Source: Bradysia coprophila
Lineage: Eukaryota; Arthropoda; Insecta; Diptera; Sciaridae
Length of the DNA: 64,000 bases
Direction: 5' to 3'
Assembly: GCF_014529535.1 (NCBI RefSeq)
Contig: NW_023504022.1
Span: forward strand, 10,421,910 to 10,485,909
Positions within the stretch are counted from its first letter, which is position 1. The number at the start of each line of letters is the position of its first letter. The notes under the pieces were generated by a model. That model was not told where the DNA came from. It worked only from the letters and a program-made list of their open reading frames with translations, and made no database searches. This document shows, piece after piece, positions 23,719 through 35,212 of this stretch. Position numbers and translations under genes: made by a program.

Positions 23719-24294
23719 TAATTTCGCGCCGCGCGAGATAACACATATTATAGTGGAATTTCGCGCCCATATTTCGATTGCTAACTTGATTTAGAGAATT
23801 TTTACGAGTACCTGACGATAAATTGGCGGTAGATTCAGTTGAGTATCAGGCACATAAATTTGGAGATGCGAATTTTATTCTAACACCATAGAGCTTTGTA
23901 TCAGGGATACCGGTATCCTTAGAAAGTGTGAATTTTCCTTTTACAAAACGTTAGGATACCGGTATCCCAGCTGAGATACACGTATTTTGTATCAAGGATA
24001 CCGGTATCCCGACATAGAACGTGTGGATTTTCCTTTTACAAAACGTTAGGATACCGGTATCCCAACTGAGATACACATATTTTGCATCAAGGATATCGGT
24101 ATCCTTACTCAGAAAAAGTGGATTTTCCTTTTACAAAATGTTAGGATGCCTGCATCGCAACTGAGACGTTGCGAGATTCCTACCAGCAAGAAATTCCTTA
24201 TGGGCGCGAAATTACACTAATAAAGTAGGAATTTCGCGTGGCGCGAGATTCCTACTTTAATAGTGTAATTTCGCGCCCATATGGCGCGAAATTA
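23719..24294. mobile_element. 576-bp inverted-repeat element carrying palindromic satellite
   Basis: The ends are TAATTTCGCGCC and its exact inverse. Inside the right end the GGCGCGAAATTA and AAAGTAGGAAT motifs recur in both orientations (24195-24294). The interior is a tandem satellite at 23905-24157, about three units of about 95 bases. Each unit has two copies of the 14-base palindrome GGATACCGGTATCC or a close variant, at 23905, 23954, 23996, 24049, 24091 and a decayed one at 24144. No coding sequence. Confidence 0.7.
23905..24157. repeat. Tandem satellite with six GGATACCGGTATCC-type palindromes
   Basis: Site spacing is 49, 42, 53, 42 and 53 bases, so the repeat unit is about 91-95 bases with two sites. 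Text between sites (TTTTCCTTTTACAAAA, CTGAGATACAC) repeats as well. It lies inside the 23719-24294 element. Confidence 0.85.
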
Positions 24295-24624
24295 CTACTA
24301 GCCCTGGTAAGTGTATGAGTTTGAAAAACGAAATCATATCTTGAAAATTACCTTGACAATGTAGTCTGTATACTTAACAAAAATAACAACTAAAATTGTG
24401 GAACACTAAATCTTTTCGAGTTTTCCTGTATACAAATTTGCTAGTGTGTAGGTATGCATTTTTCCACGTTTCAAGTACCAATAAGCATATTTTAGCGTAA
24501 TTAATGTCCGTATGTTTATTTATTGCTTATCGTCTGATATAATGGCAATCGCAATCTTATCAACCAATGTCGATAGCAGTAGTCTAGCGTTTAGCTCCGT
24601 TCAAATAGAAAGTTAGCTTGGAAT

Positions 24625-24860
24625 CCTAACCTGAATATTAATTTTCAGGTGCAACATGAACCAGACCTGTTTAAATCAGACTTCTTCCTTTCAGGTTCAG
24701 ATCATTTTCATGTCAACCTGAAACTCTGCAATCTGAACCAGAATGACCTGAAATAAAAATTTCGGGTCCAGGTTTTTTCAGGATCAACCTTAACCTGACC
24801 TGATTTTATTCAGGTTTTGCCATTTCAGGTCAAGTCAAACCTTACCTGTTCCAATTATTT
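24625..24860. repeat. ACCTGA/TCAGGT cluster
   Basis: More than a dozen AACCTGA, TCAGGTT or CAGGTCA units in both orientations within about 235 bases, with irregular spacing, so not a plain tandem repeat. Confidence 0.7.
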
Positions 24861-25185
24861 TGAAATGAGGTTTGAAGTCGTCTGTAGGTCTTAGCCACAA
24901 AAGTAGATTGCCTAGGTTTCATCGTTTAAATTTCTGTACCACACGTACCACTGCACTACAATTTCTAATCAAACGACGTTATTTATAACATTTTTTTTGT
25001 GTATTGTTCCTTTTTCGATAATAAAAGTTCGTATGGCGATTGCTAAAGATAATGGAATGAATATCGTAGTTACTCTTTCGGTCTATTGATAACTCTATCA
25101 CATTCGATACAGAACAATCTTGTCAATTATACAATTCAACAGTATACTAAGTTCTTTGCATAGGAAAAAATCTTTCATTTTAACC

Positions 25186-26232
25186 ATGGAATGGTGGGCG
25201 TATATATGGTGGGTATATTTTCATAGCAAATCGCAAAAATTACTGCACCTTAACCTTAACTCCAGAATTCCTTTTTTTGCAATTTCACAGGATTTTTGTT
25301 AGTTTCGCAATATTATTATCGATCTTGGTGAGTATACACATCGATTAGGCTTAACTAAATATTTATCGCTTACCATTTACCATGGAAAGGAATCATTTCA
25401 TCGGCGAGCCAGAGCGCGACGAGCTGCTGTTGTAGCTGAACATGATTTACAGTCTCAGATCGGTAATTTTGCTTTTGTGTGTGTTTGGAAAGACTCTGCG
25501 AATTATTGTGTTTCGATGTATGGCTAGTGTTCTGTAATCACATAGCCCCGTAGAATGACATGGTCTCTAAGACCACACTAGCCGAAGTTCATAGTTTATC
25601 TTATTATGTCTGTGAAATATTAGGAACGTTTTTACGGAGAGAATGGTAACGGTTAGTCTCTAGTCATCGTGATCATTGATAACAGCGACAGTAAATAGTA
25701 ATTTGTGGTAAAAATGTGTATGAAACAAAAGATGTAACAGATTCAGAACGTTATACGGCCAACTCTTGCTGTTTCTTAAAGGAGAATTCGTAAAATATTC
25801 TAATATACGAAGGTTTGACTAACTACGATATTTTGTGGGATAAGCTTTTTTCGTGGATCCACGTACCTGCTCGCTAAATATAGCTTAAATCACCTGATTC
25901 CCCAAAGTATTTTCCTTAAAAATTGATATCTATTTCTCTGAAAGTTTCACAACATCAATATGTCTACACCATTCAAAACAACCGATGTGTACCAGTAAGC
26001 AACCAGTATTCGAATGGCGTAATTATGCGTCCAGGTAAGTACTCTACAGACACAGTTGAATCTTATATTTCTCCCACAGAAAACAAGACGCTCACAAGTT
26101 TTTCTCTTTCTTTAAATCAAAGCTGATGACTTACCACCTAAGTACGAAGAAGTTGTCGTTACAACCCAAATTGACAACCGACCACCTCAAGTGCATCAAC
26201 CATATATTCATCAGCAGCGATCTGCTTTTTAA
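25186..26232 (+). CDS. Small single-pass membrane protein with PPxY motif
   Basis: A five-exon model with fully consistent phases: 25186-25208, 25291-25327, 25390-25462, 25945-26034 and 26123-26232, giving 110 residues. The order makes sense as a membrane protein: a start MEWWAYIW running into a hydrophobic segment IFVSFAILLSIL (together about residues 3-20), then a strongly basic stop-transfer stretch FHRRARARR, a Gln/Asn-rich cytosolic part, and DDLPPKYEEVV near residue 80. PPKY is a PPxY motif, the ligand for WW domains of Nedd4-type ubiquitin ligases, and such adaptors often steer membrane cargo. Exons 1-3 are tiny, so the start and exon 1 are the least secure. I do not recognise the family; Commissureless-like or WBP1/VOPP1-like adaptors have a similar plan. 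Confidence 0.5.
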
Positions 26233-28352
26233 CATTTTACAAACGGCTATATCATCTGCTAACGATGGCGAGAGCAAAAACTTGGCGGATGTGCTAATGA
26301 AGTAAAAGATTTTGTATCATTCTGTTGAAATATTTCGATTAAAGGTGGTAACAGACTCGATGTCTATACTGGTGATATGCATGCCGTCTGCAAAATGTTT
26401 ACAAAATCTATTTCTATCGACCATACTATCATAACTGTGACAGAAGTGTTTTCCGTAAGTTGTTCAAAAAAATACGATAAAATTACAGGCCACATTTCGG
26501 TAATGAAATCGTAAAGTGCATTTTTAGTTTGTCCGAACTTAAAGTTATCAGTTTTCGTTGACTGGCGATTATGATTGTTATCACAAAAGTGATTCTTAAT
26601 GTGGGACTTTGAACGGAATGATGACAACAATAGTGGTATTGCTATAGAAAATCGCGCTGTGTTCAAAGTTTAACCGATGCGTTTGCGAAAAGTGTATCAA
26701 AGTGAAAGCTTTAGAGCTTTTGGATCATATGTGCGATGTACCTTTATTTTTCCAGTCAAAAGGTCATGAGGAAATGATATTTGGTTGACAATTTGTCTGA
26801 TGACAGTTCGAGGCCAAAAATTTCGATTTTCTACCCTCTCCTTTTGATAGTGGAGAAAATTTAAATTTTCTCCACCGAACCGTGACATTTGTGTTCTACA
26901 AAATTGTGAAATAATTTGTTCAAAGAGAGAATAAAAGTTGTAAATTGCATTTCGAGTGTGTTATCGCTACGGTCTGGCCACAAGTCACTCGAGAAAATGC
27001 AATTTCCAACTTTTCTCCCGATGTAAGCACAACGTTTTTCACAACAGCTTCCTGAATTTCAAAGGAGGGTAGAAAATGACTAGTTTTTCGCCTGTGTTGA
27101 GAAACAGGATATTCCGAATCTCGAGGGGTTCTTCTTGTAATCTTATATTTTCTTCCATCGGTAAACAAATAACTGTTGTTGCTGTTAGAAGTGGAGAACT
27201 GCTAGAAGGAAAAATTGCGACAGGCTAAAGCATGTTTAATTCAAATTCCTAAGAGTTTTTAATTGTTATCTGTTATACTCTGTTACCAGAAACGCGCCCA
27301 CGATCACCCAGAGCCATCGAATTTTGTCCCTGGTGACATAAAATTTTCATTATTACATTCACCTATGTTTTGGTATCAATTTGACAGTGAAATGTTTTTC
27401 TGCTAACCTTAGAAGCGACAACCATGTCACATTGTAATTATTATGTCTGTCACTTCCTTTGCTGCCTGACAATGTAAACGCTACAGAATTTGAATATCAA
27501 AGTGTGCGCGATAGCTTAGTAGGGTAGAACCTCACCAGTCTCGAATCGCATTAAATTTTCTATTTAAATTTCGTGTCCACTACTAAATTACATTCTATCA
27601 ATCACAGTGTATAGTTTACTCTAATGGTGTGTCGCCAAAACGTAGCGTTAAAAATGTCGAATGCCCTACGAAAGTGAAATGGTGCCTAGATCCAACGCAC
27701 TTCAAGCATGAGTAGTACTCTAAATATTGAACATTGACAGTGTGTCACTGTAAAACACTGTAAAAAACCATTTCATACAAAATACTACTCTATTTGACAG
27801 CTGTCGACTGTGATCACTTTTGCTTGAAGTGCGTGGCTAGATCGCAAAGACTGGACATTAGGCAAAAACATTGACTTTTCGATCAAGGTCAAGGTCATGG
27901 AAAACAGTATCGCACTCGATTCATTATTTCTGTTGCTTCCTTAGCTGAAAATATATCGAGTGGTGCATTCGTTGTACTATAATTAGCCGTAGGTCCGTTT
28001 ATTTTCGTCGTTGCCATCGATAACATATTGGACACTTCGATTATCGCAGTAACAGGAAAATTTTAGACTGATTCTCAGAAAACGATGCAATCTGTACAAT
28101 CTCGCACGTAATTTCCTTGACTATCGTACAAATTTCTCAATCGCGCACCTATTTATGAAATGTTGATTCGCTTATCTATTGAAGAGAAAGATTATATTTC
28201 CAAATAATTCCAGCCGTAAATTTATTAATACGTAGGATTGGATGATCGAATGATTAGGATTGATATTGGCTGCGTGACAATGGGCGATTGCTCAAACAAT
28301 GAAACGAATTTCGATTTTGAAAAGGTTTATTCCAAAAGACGAGAAACACTTT
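26233..28352. other. Spacer between PPxY gene and PIG-U
   Basis: No gene seen. It holds an inverted-repeat element at 27692-27837 and a short hairpin near 26829-26873 (GTGGAGAAAATTTAAATTTTC region). An AATAAA on the minus strand at about 28326-28331 probably serves PIG-U. Confidence 0.5.
27692..27837. mobile_element. 146-bp inverted-repeat element, second copy of the 3484 family
   Basis: The 5' end is CCAACGCACTTCAAGCA and the 3' end is the inverse with two changes. It is flanked by TAGAT on both sides (27687-27691 and 27838-27842), a 5-bp duplication. Interior text (ACTCTAAAT, TTTCATACAAAATA, CTCTATTTG-CAGCTGTC) matches the 3484-3647 copy. Confidence 0.8.
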
Positions 28353-31276
28353 CTATTCCAACGCAATTTTACTTATGACACTCAGTCCTTCACGCAGACA
28401 AAATTCTCGTTTGTTCGAGGCGAATAGTAGATCGGTGACTAGAAATATCTGGAAAATAAAGGAAATTTAAATTTTACGACATAAGTGCCTGCAATTGATC
28501 CTCGAATTGATCCCACTCACTTGAGCACTAGCGAATGCCAATGTAGCTCCAAAATAGAAATTGGCATTGGCCGAATTACAGTAGATCCATAGATACCAAA
28601 CGATCGGACCGAGTGCGGATGTGATTAGAAGAAAACAGAACACGATGAAGTTGTTGGCCATGACTGGAAATATTGAATAAATTTTATTAGGAATATTTAC
28701 GGCGATTTTTCTCTGGCAAATGGAGCTACAGAGCCACACCTCCCGCCACCAGTGCTGTCTCATCAAAGAGTCAAACAGGCAATTGCCCTAGAGCTCCTAG
28801 ATATATCAGGCAGGCCAAGTATTTTGATTTATTTCAATTTCGTGATCCATTGTACATTGCTCAGTGCCCTAGGGCCGTGGTAGTCTTATGACCGAACTAG
28901 TCGCTACAGACTTCGTTCGTTACTCGCTAATACGAAACAAAGGTTGAAACGTCGAAGGAGAGGTCTTCTATCTATATACCGGGGGGACCAGTAGATGTAT
29001 TGATATAATTTCGGACAACCGTTTAGAGACCAACATCGACCAATAAATTTTATTCAATATCGCGGGAAGCAAGAAATTTATGAGCCTTGCGTACTATCCT
29101 TTCGGTCTAAATTTAGTATTTCGGGTATCACAGTTATCGGTGAGTGCATAAGGTGCCAGACGCACGCTAAGTTAGAGTTTTATTGATTTGCTGAAGTACC
29201 TACTCTAAGATACCGGCTTCAATTTTTGATACGATTGTTTCAGTAATCTTGAAGTTGAGTTGTAACCTGCGTTTGTATCGGTCAACCATTGTCGCGCAAC
29301 CGGATTTTGGTTCTTTTGAATTTTGACCATTCATAAGTTTGTCAAGTGCGTTGAGTCTTGCTATTTTCGTTTGAAAGCAATGTCTATAAAGGTCGCTATA
29401 TACGTTCAAGGCGAACCATTCCACAAAAGTATAACTTTCTAAGTGCTTGCCTCTGGGTGCGTTACTCTCAGGCCAGAGGCTGGCCCCAAAGTGCTTTTTA
29501 ATTTTTGTAGGAATGCATTTTTCTTCATACAACGCACGAAGAGATATTCTAGGCCAGTCCGGTCCTGCTTACTCTATTAGCAGCCAGTAAATATCTCAAA
29601 TAAAATATTTAAAAAATAAACTTACATCTCGCCGACGACTTCCACAACGGGAACAAAGACATGTAGAACGCAACGTCACCAATGCACGGATATGAACGGA
29701 AGATGGTTATCAATGCCGTCAAGATAGTGGCCAATAAAAGTGGTTTCTTGTGTAGCTTTATCGTCAATGGGAATAGGTACAGTACGGTTGCGTTCATTTG
29801 GAATGTATACAGGAACAACGTTCGGAAGTGTTCGAACATTTCGGTGAAGAAATACCAAAACAAACCGATGTTCGGTGTGAGGTCGGTGTGATAGAATCTA
29901 CAGAAAACAAAACCGAATAATTCATTGACTCAAGTTACGATTACTGCTTGTTGCGATAGAAGCTTACATGAATCCAAACGTTGCGTTCAAGAAATTCCAG
30001 TCTTGAATTAAGTAAAATGCTCCAAAGTTTAGGCCGACGAATGTGATCAAGTAAATGACTAGCACCTGAACCATTTTGGCTTTATTAAGTTTGTCGCCGC
30101 TTCTGCTCAAAATCAGCATGGCAGGTACGATTAACACGAAGGGGTAAAAATTTCTCTGCGTCTCCAGCGACAAGAATAGACAACTGAAAACGGTGTTCTT
30201 ACGCGACAAACAGTAGAAGAATCCGGCTAGCAGAAAATTACTCCACACCGTTGTCGTCAAGCCGACACAGTTCAGGACACTGTACGGATTGAATAGATAG
30301 GCCATGGCCACGTAGACCGGGATTTCGGTTAGATCGGTTGTTTTGATGTGTAGTGGCTCCGAATCCTTTGCAAATTTGCTGAGTTTACTTCGTTCGTCGT
30401 CGTACTGTAAAGAATTGCACCAAAATATTTAGCTTCCGTTGTCTGCATAGTCTCTGAAAGTGTGTTGACATTGTAGCCTCAATAGGCCAACCGCTCTTCT
30501 ACATTCCGGTCTCAATATCGTTGCTATTTGACCAGTACGATTGTGAACGATTGTCCATTGAGTTTATCATTCATTTTTGTGTGAGAAAAGGGAAGAGTTA
30601 CAGGAAAGTGAGATTGAAGCTTTACATGAGATGACATACCTCTTTCAACTTATAGATAAATTGGGAATACGACTTTTGGCGTCAGAGGAAAAGACTGTAA
30701 GACAATCAATTTTTAGCGCTGTGAACCCTTTATGCCCTACCTCAGAACAAATCGGTAATGTGGTCGGATAATTCGCACGATATCTTTAGACATCTTTTTG
30801 GTAACTCTGCCTCCGTAAGGCTTTTATACTGACTAAACCTACAGGACAGGATTTCCATCTTAAAGCACTAAAACTCACCATTTCGTGAATAAATCGCTCA
30901 GCCATCTTATACAGTAACCAACCAGCAGCCAAATCCAACGCTATGATAAGATATGGAATCACCAGCGGTGTTTTATTGATCAAGAAGTTTGTGGCCACCA
31001 AAATCAATGGATTTTCATGGTACATGTCACCGGTGTATGGATTTATGTTCGCATTGTACATGAATGCACCTTCACTCACTGTAACGCAATTATGGTTGAT
31101 TAAAATTCAATGAAATCAATATTTATGGATATCTTTCGGTACGGCCGCTTACCTCGTTTCCATGAGTTTAGTGGAGTTGAAATTTCGATACGATTTTGAA
31201 TTATTTGGGCGTATTTCGATATGATTAAGAGGAAGCGAATTAAGCCGGCTATCACAAAACTGGTTGTTATGGACAT
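28353..31276 (-). CDS. GPI transamidase component PIG-U
   Basis: PIG-U is a multi-pass ER membrane subunit of the GPI transamidase, which attaches GPI anchors to proteins. Six exons on the minus strand: 31153-31276, 30879-31078, 29968-30404, 29626-29897, 28521-28663 and 28353-28448, giving 423 residues (human 435). Seen: an N-terminal membrane segment then ISTPLNSWKR; PYTGDMYHENPL; LFNPYSVLNCVG; TDLTPNIGLFWYFFTEMFEHF (in two exon parts); FRSYPCIGDVAFYMSLFPLW; WYLWIYCNSANANFYFG; and a final TDLLFASNKREFCLREGL. These blocks are diagnostic. Introns between exons 5-6 of the coordinates list (962 and 474 bases) are larger than average and hold no recognised gene. A minus-strand AATAAA lies about 22 bases past the stop. 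Confidence 0.95.
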
Positions 31277-32289
31277 TATTGCAATGGGTTATAGACGGGC
31301 AACGAAAGTCCAATTTGGTAATTTGGGACAGTTTGACGGTCCTATCAATGCATTTTGTTTACGAAACTAGCAGCGCGAATGTCACCCTTTTCTTGAAAGA
31401 TGCAAACTTGTTAAAACAATGATGTGTTTTTGGATGTTTTGACTTTTTGGCAGTGCTGTCAGCTCTTTATTTGGTAAAATAATGGCGCCGGAAATATTGA
31501 ATTCAAAACGAAATGTTTGTGACGGTAGAATAATAGTAATGTTTATGCTACATGAACTGTAAATCGACTCTTCAAGCACTTTTTTTTTGGTGCTGTCAGT
31601 TCATAAGATCCACTACTGACTGCACCGAGAAACGAGGAGCCACTCATTTCAAGCAACTGATTTTACGAGTATTTCAAATTAATTTGTAATCATATGTTAA
31701 GGGCAGTGCCCGTCTGGCTTTTAAGAGACCCATCGGGCTCGTAGAACTAAGGCGTGCCCTGAAAAGGCGCCAAATTGAATAACTGGAGTCAGACATCTTC
31801 GGTGTAAGAGTTTAACCCACAATACATGTTATTGTATCCTTATATAGTATGAGGTCATACATGTATCAAAAATTAGAGGCTTTACGTGCACATTCAAATA
31901 GTACGAACGCCCCACGCTCGAGAATTGACGCCATAAGTGCACCCGAATTTAAAATTTGACGATTACAACTGTGCATAACGGGCTTATACCGGAAAGCTAG
32001 ACGATAGCTGTGTAGCTAAATGAAAAGACACATTGATATTCAAATGATTTAAAAGGTGGAAAATCCTATTTCTCTCCGAGGTGAACACATAGAGATAGAC
32101 TCGTAGAGGAATTATGTCCCAAAATTCATTGAAAAATTGTATCACACACACATCTAACACGAAAACGTCAACTTTGCTTCTTTTGACGTTATGGGTCCCC
32201 TTACTTTTGACATTGTGGTGATCACAGTATGCCAATGAATTGGATCGCATCGAGTTGCCTCTGACAATCCCTATATATACTGTGTATGT

Positions 32290-33822
32290 TCAGGAAGCTG
32301 CGGGAATTTGCTCATAGATAGGCCTCACAGATAAATGGAATTTTTGGCTAATACTTAAAACATATAATTCCAGTCATTGAAAGTGTATTTAAAATTCCAC
32401 GAATCAATGCTAACTTTTTGCATTATTGTTCTTTGAAGAACGAATTAAGTACAATGACGCTCTTAACGATAAATCGAAAAATTAGAACGAAGTTCTGTGA
32501 GATATGAAATCTCAATATTCCCATCTGCGTAACAAGCGCCTTTTGCAATTAAACCAAAAAATTCATTTTATTATACGAGCCTATCACGCAATTTTTTTCG
32601 TTTTAATAATTTAAAATTAAACCTACCAGCTACCAGTCTAAATAAAATTGAATTGAATGATTAAAGTGTGCGCATTCCAAACGTTTCAGATGTATGCATT
32701 GCACAGTGATTTTTACGGCAATAAGATAGCCGTGCCTTTTTGCCCACAAATGTTCTGAGTGATATTTTGACCAAAATGTCCGAAATATCTTCACCAAACT
32801 TTAGAGAATGAAAGTTCCCCACGACTTTTAACGATATTCCCAAAAAACAAATCAAAAAGTTAATATTTACTATGAAAACGAACTCTCTCAAAAGGGCATT
32901 TGGGGTGCTATATAGCACCCCAAATGCCCTTTTGAGAGAGTCCGTACGGGAACAAAAACAAAACTTTTTGAACTTTTTTTGGGGAGTACCGCTAAAAGTC
33001 GTGTGGAACTTTCATTCTCTAAAGTTTGGTGAAGATTAATCGGATATTTTGGTCAAAATATCACTGAGAACATTTGTGGGCAAAAAGGCACGGCTATCTT
33101 ATTGCCGTAGAAAGCAATGAAAGTAAATGGATAGGTATGGCCAAACGTTCAAATTTGTTCTAGCCGGAGCACATACGGATTTGCATGGCGCCACCTCAAA
33201 CGAACTCATTTCTAGTGCAAATTTCCACTAGAAATGAGTTCGTTTGAGGTGGCGCCATGCAAATCCGTATGTGCTCCGACTTGTATGGACTGGCCATACC
33301 TACTTATCTACTTTCATTGGTAGAAAGCACTGTGCAATGCATACATCTGAAACGTTTGGAGTGCGCACACTTTAATCATTCAATTCGCATTGTTGGCGCA
33401 CATTTTTGTGTATAATTTTGATTTTGAATGATTATTGTTCACAGAATCGAAATTTTGTCTTTTTTATTTAGACTGGTAGCTGGAAAGGTTTAATTTTAAA
33501 TTATTAAAACGAAAAAAATTGCGTGATAGGCTCGTATAATAAAATGAATTTTTTGGTTTAATTGCAAAAGGCGCTTGTTACGCAGATGGGAATATTGAGA
33601 TTTCATATCTCACAGAACTTCGTTCTAATTTTTCGATTTATCGTTAAGAGCGTCATTGTACTTAATTCGTTCTTCAAAGAACAATAATGCAAAAAGTTAG
33701 CATTGATTCGTGGAATTTTAAATACACTTTCAATGACTGGAATTATATGTTTTAAGTATTAGCCAAAAATTCCATTTATCTGTGAGGCCTATCTATGAGC
33801 AAATTCCCGCAGCTTCCAGTGA
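32290..33822. mobile_element. Long foldback element with 60-bp perfect central palindrome
   Basis: Two arms of more than 600 bases are near-perfect inverted copies meeting at 32911/32912. The outer ends are GGAAGCTGCGGGAATTTGC and its inverse; the innermost 60 bases (32882-32941) form an exact palindrome. The right arm is longer because it holds a 205-bp insertion (33115-33319) and about 75 extra bases near 33390-33465. No clear target duplication, no long reading frame. Confidence 0.8.
33115..33319. mobile_element. 205-bp hAT-like palindromic element nested in the foldback
   Basis: Ends are CAATGAAAGTA and its inverse, with 8-bp duplications GTAGAAAG at 33107-33114 and 33320-33327. The element is largely palindromic about AGTGCAAATTTCCACT. 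CAATG ends and an 8-bp duplication fit hAT. A relative lies at 38554-38645. It inserted after the host foldback formed, since the left arm lacks it. Confidence 0.85.
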
Positions 33823-33844
33823 ATAAATTCATTCCATTCCCGGC

Positions 33845-33978
33845 TTTGGACCAAAAGGTTTTAAAATATGTTTGGAATCGATTATAATTTACAAAATAAT
33901 AAAATAGAAAAAAATATTTTCGCACAATCTGTTAATGCCAATCGATACCAAACACATTTTAAAACATTTTGGTCCAAA
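33845..33978. repeat. Short foldback with TTTGGACCAAAA arms
   Basis: Arms of about 38 bases at both ends share TTTGGACCAAAA, GTTTTAAAAT and ATCGATT and enclose an AT-rich loop of about 60 bases. It sits directly beside the larger foldback. Confidence 0.6.
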
Positions 33979-34591
33979 AAATATGAAAAACCACTTAAAA
34001 CAGCAATTTTAGTTTTCATTTTCGTAGTAAATCGCAAAATAAAAAAACTGACAGATCGTAACAAAGGATAAAAAAGCTCTCTCTGACGTATTTTATAAGA
34101 CTAATGGCGTGGATTCATAATACTCTCAAAATGAAAGCTCCAGAAATGAAAAAATGTCAGTTCTTCAATCATTTCGGGTTTTCTTTACTATTTTTAATTA
34201 ATTAGAAGCGTTTTTAATTAAATTCCACTATGGAATATCGATTTCAATAATAAAATAATGGTCCCAAAGCATCTATATGTGTAAATAATGTGAAATTCTA
34301 CATCTTTTGTGCTCAATGTAGAGCTGTTTTAAAACGTTATTATCATTCGTTTCATAAATTATTTTAAACATTTTTTTTCTGCAATTTGGTGATGAAAGAT
34401 CCAAACTTAAATATTTTGCAGTCCAACACATGTCTCAATGTGAATTCCGTTCAATAATGATTACACAAATTGAGGTCTATTTTATACAAAGGACGCTGTT
34501 TACATGAAGCTTTTCAACAGATGGCTCTCAATAAGTAGTATGCCATCTTAACGGTTTTATTCATGATATATCAAACACAAAGTGCGTCATT

Positions 34592-35212
34592 CTACTTTAC
34601 GCAAGCGTTATTTCGTAAGCAACCAATTTGATTCACTTTATGCAGTTGCGGAACCAATAGGAGTCCAAATAATGAGGAAAGTGTGTCATCTATGAAATCT
34701 AGCAATGTACTCGGGTGAGTTTGACTGCGACACATTACCAGCAGCCCTTGCCGAGACGCTCTACATATGGCAATTATCAAGCATGCATCACCACGGTAGC
34801 TTATTTTCTTTATTATTTTCATAGTAGCTTTTTCGGGCGATGCTAATGCGCACCCAGATGCTGTAGGACTGACGGTGTAGCTAAATTGAGCCGTTTTGGA
34901 GGAATCAACGTTTCGGATTTGCATACAACAGCCAGTTGATTGAATATCAACCGACAAGGAGTTATCCTCACCAATTGTCCAGGTACTTTTCTCGCAATTG
35001 AGAACGATTGTGGTCGTATAGATCACGTAATATGTTCCATTCAATTCCTTTGAGTGATAACAAATGAAATTAGTTTAAAAAAAATTAAAACCATTTTTAA
35101 GACATGAAATTACTTTTGTTAATCCAGCATCGTTTTCATAATAGCTTAAAAGACAAAATGGTTGACTGTTGACAACGTAAGTTGTTGATAACACCAGTAA
35201 TACTCGAAACAT
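34592..35212 (-). CDS. Secreted protein, possibly lipocalin-like
   Basis: Exon 1 (35114-35212) codes for MFRVLLVLSTTYVVNSQ, a signal peptide with probable cleavage after the Ser-Gln region. Exon 2 (34592-35047) follows in phase 0; the total is 184 residues. The order of features resembles a lipocalin barrel: an early GTYYVIYTT strand, alternating-hydrophobic strands (SYTVSP, ATMKIIKKISY), a pair of late strands LIIAICRAS and LLVMCRSQ, then a helix HPSTLLDFIDDTLSSLFG like the C-terminal lipocalin helix. Eight or more cysteines suggest disulfides. The GxW signature is not convincing, so this could instead be an unrelated secreted fold. Ligand and role are unknown. Confidence 0.6.

Larger units (their letters stand above)
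20884..25185. other. Spacer between USP20/33 and the small PPxY gene
   Basis: No gene seen. It contains the USP20/33 3' end, a dispersed repeat at about 21420-22280, a TA microsatellite at about 22855-22866, a palindrome-bearing element at 23719-24294, and an ACCTGA/TCAGGT cluster at 24625-24860. Confidence 0.5.
31277..34591. other. Spacer between PIG-U and the secreted lipocalin-like gene
   Basis: No gene seen. Dominated by the 1.5-kb foldback at 32290-33822 with a nested hAT-like element, plus a smaller foldback at 33845-33978. The first few hundred bases should contain the PIG-U promoter. Confidence 0.55.

Noticed and set aside
27505-27560. tRNA-like stretch with TAGCTTAGTAG (A-box) and TCGAATC
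   Set aside because: The A-like and B-like boxes are too close, and no cloverleaf or acceptor stem can be drawn; at most a tRNA-derived SINE fragment.
29200-29532. 110-codon minus-strand open frame in the last PIG-U intron
   Set aside because: No known domain; the flanking PIG-U exons join cleanly without it. Possibly an old transposon fragment, but not supportable.
33868-34071. Overlapping open frames on both strands
   Set aside because: They are by-products of the AT-rich foldback at 33845-33978.
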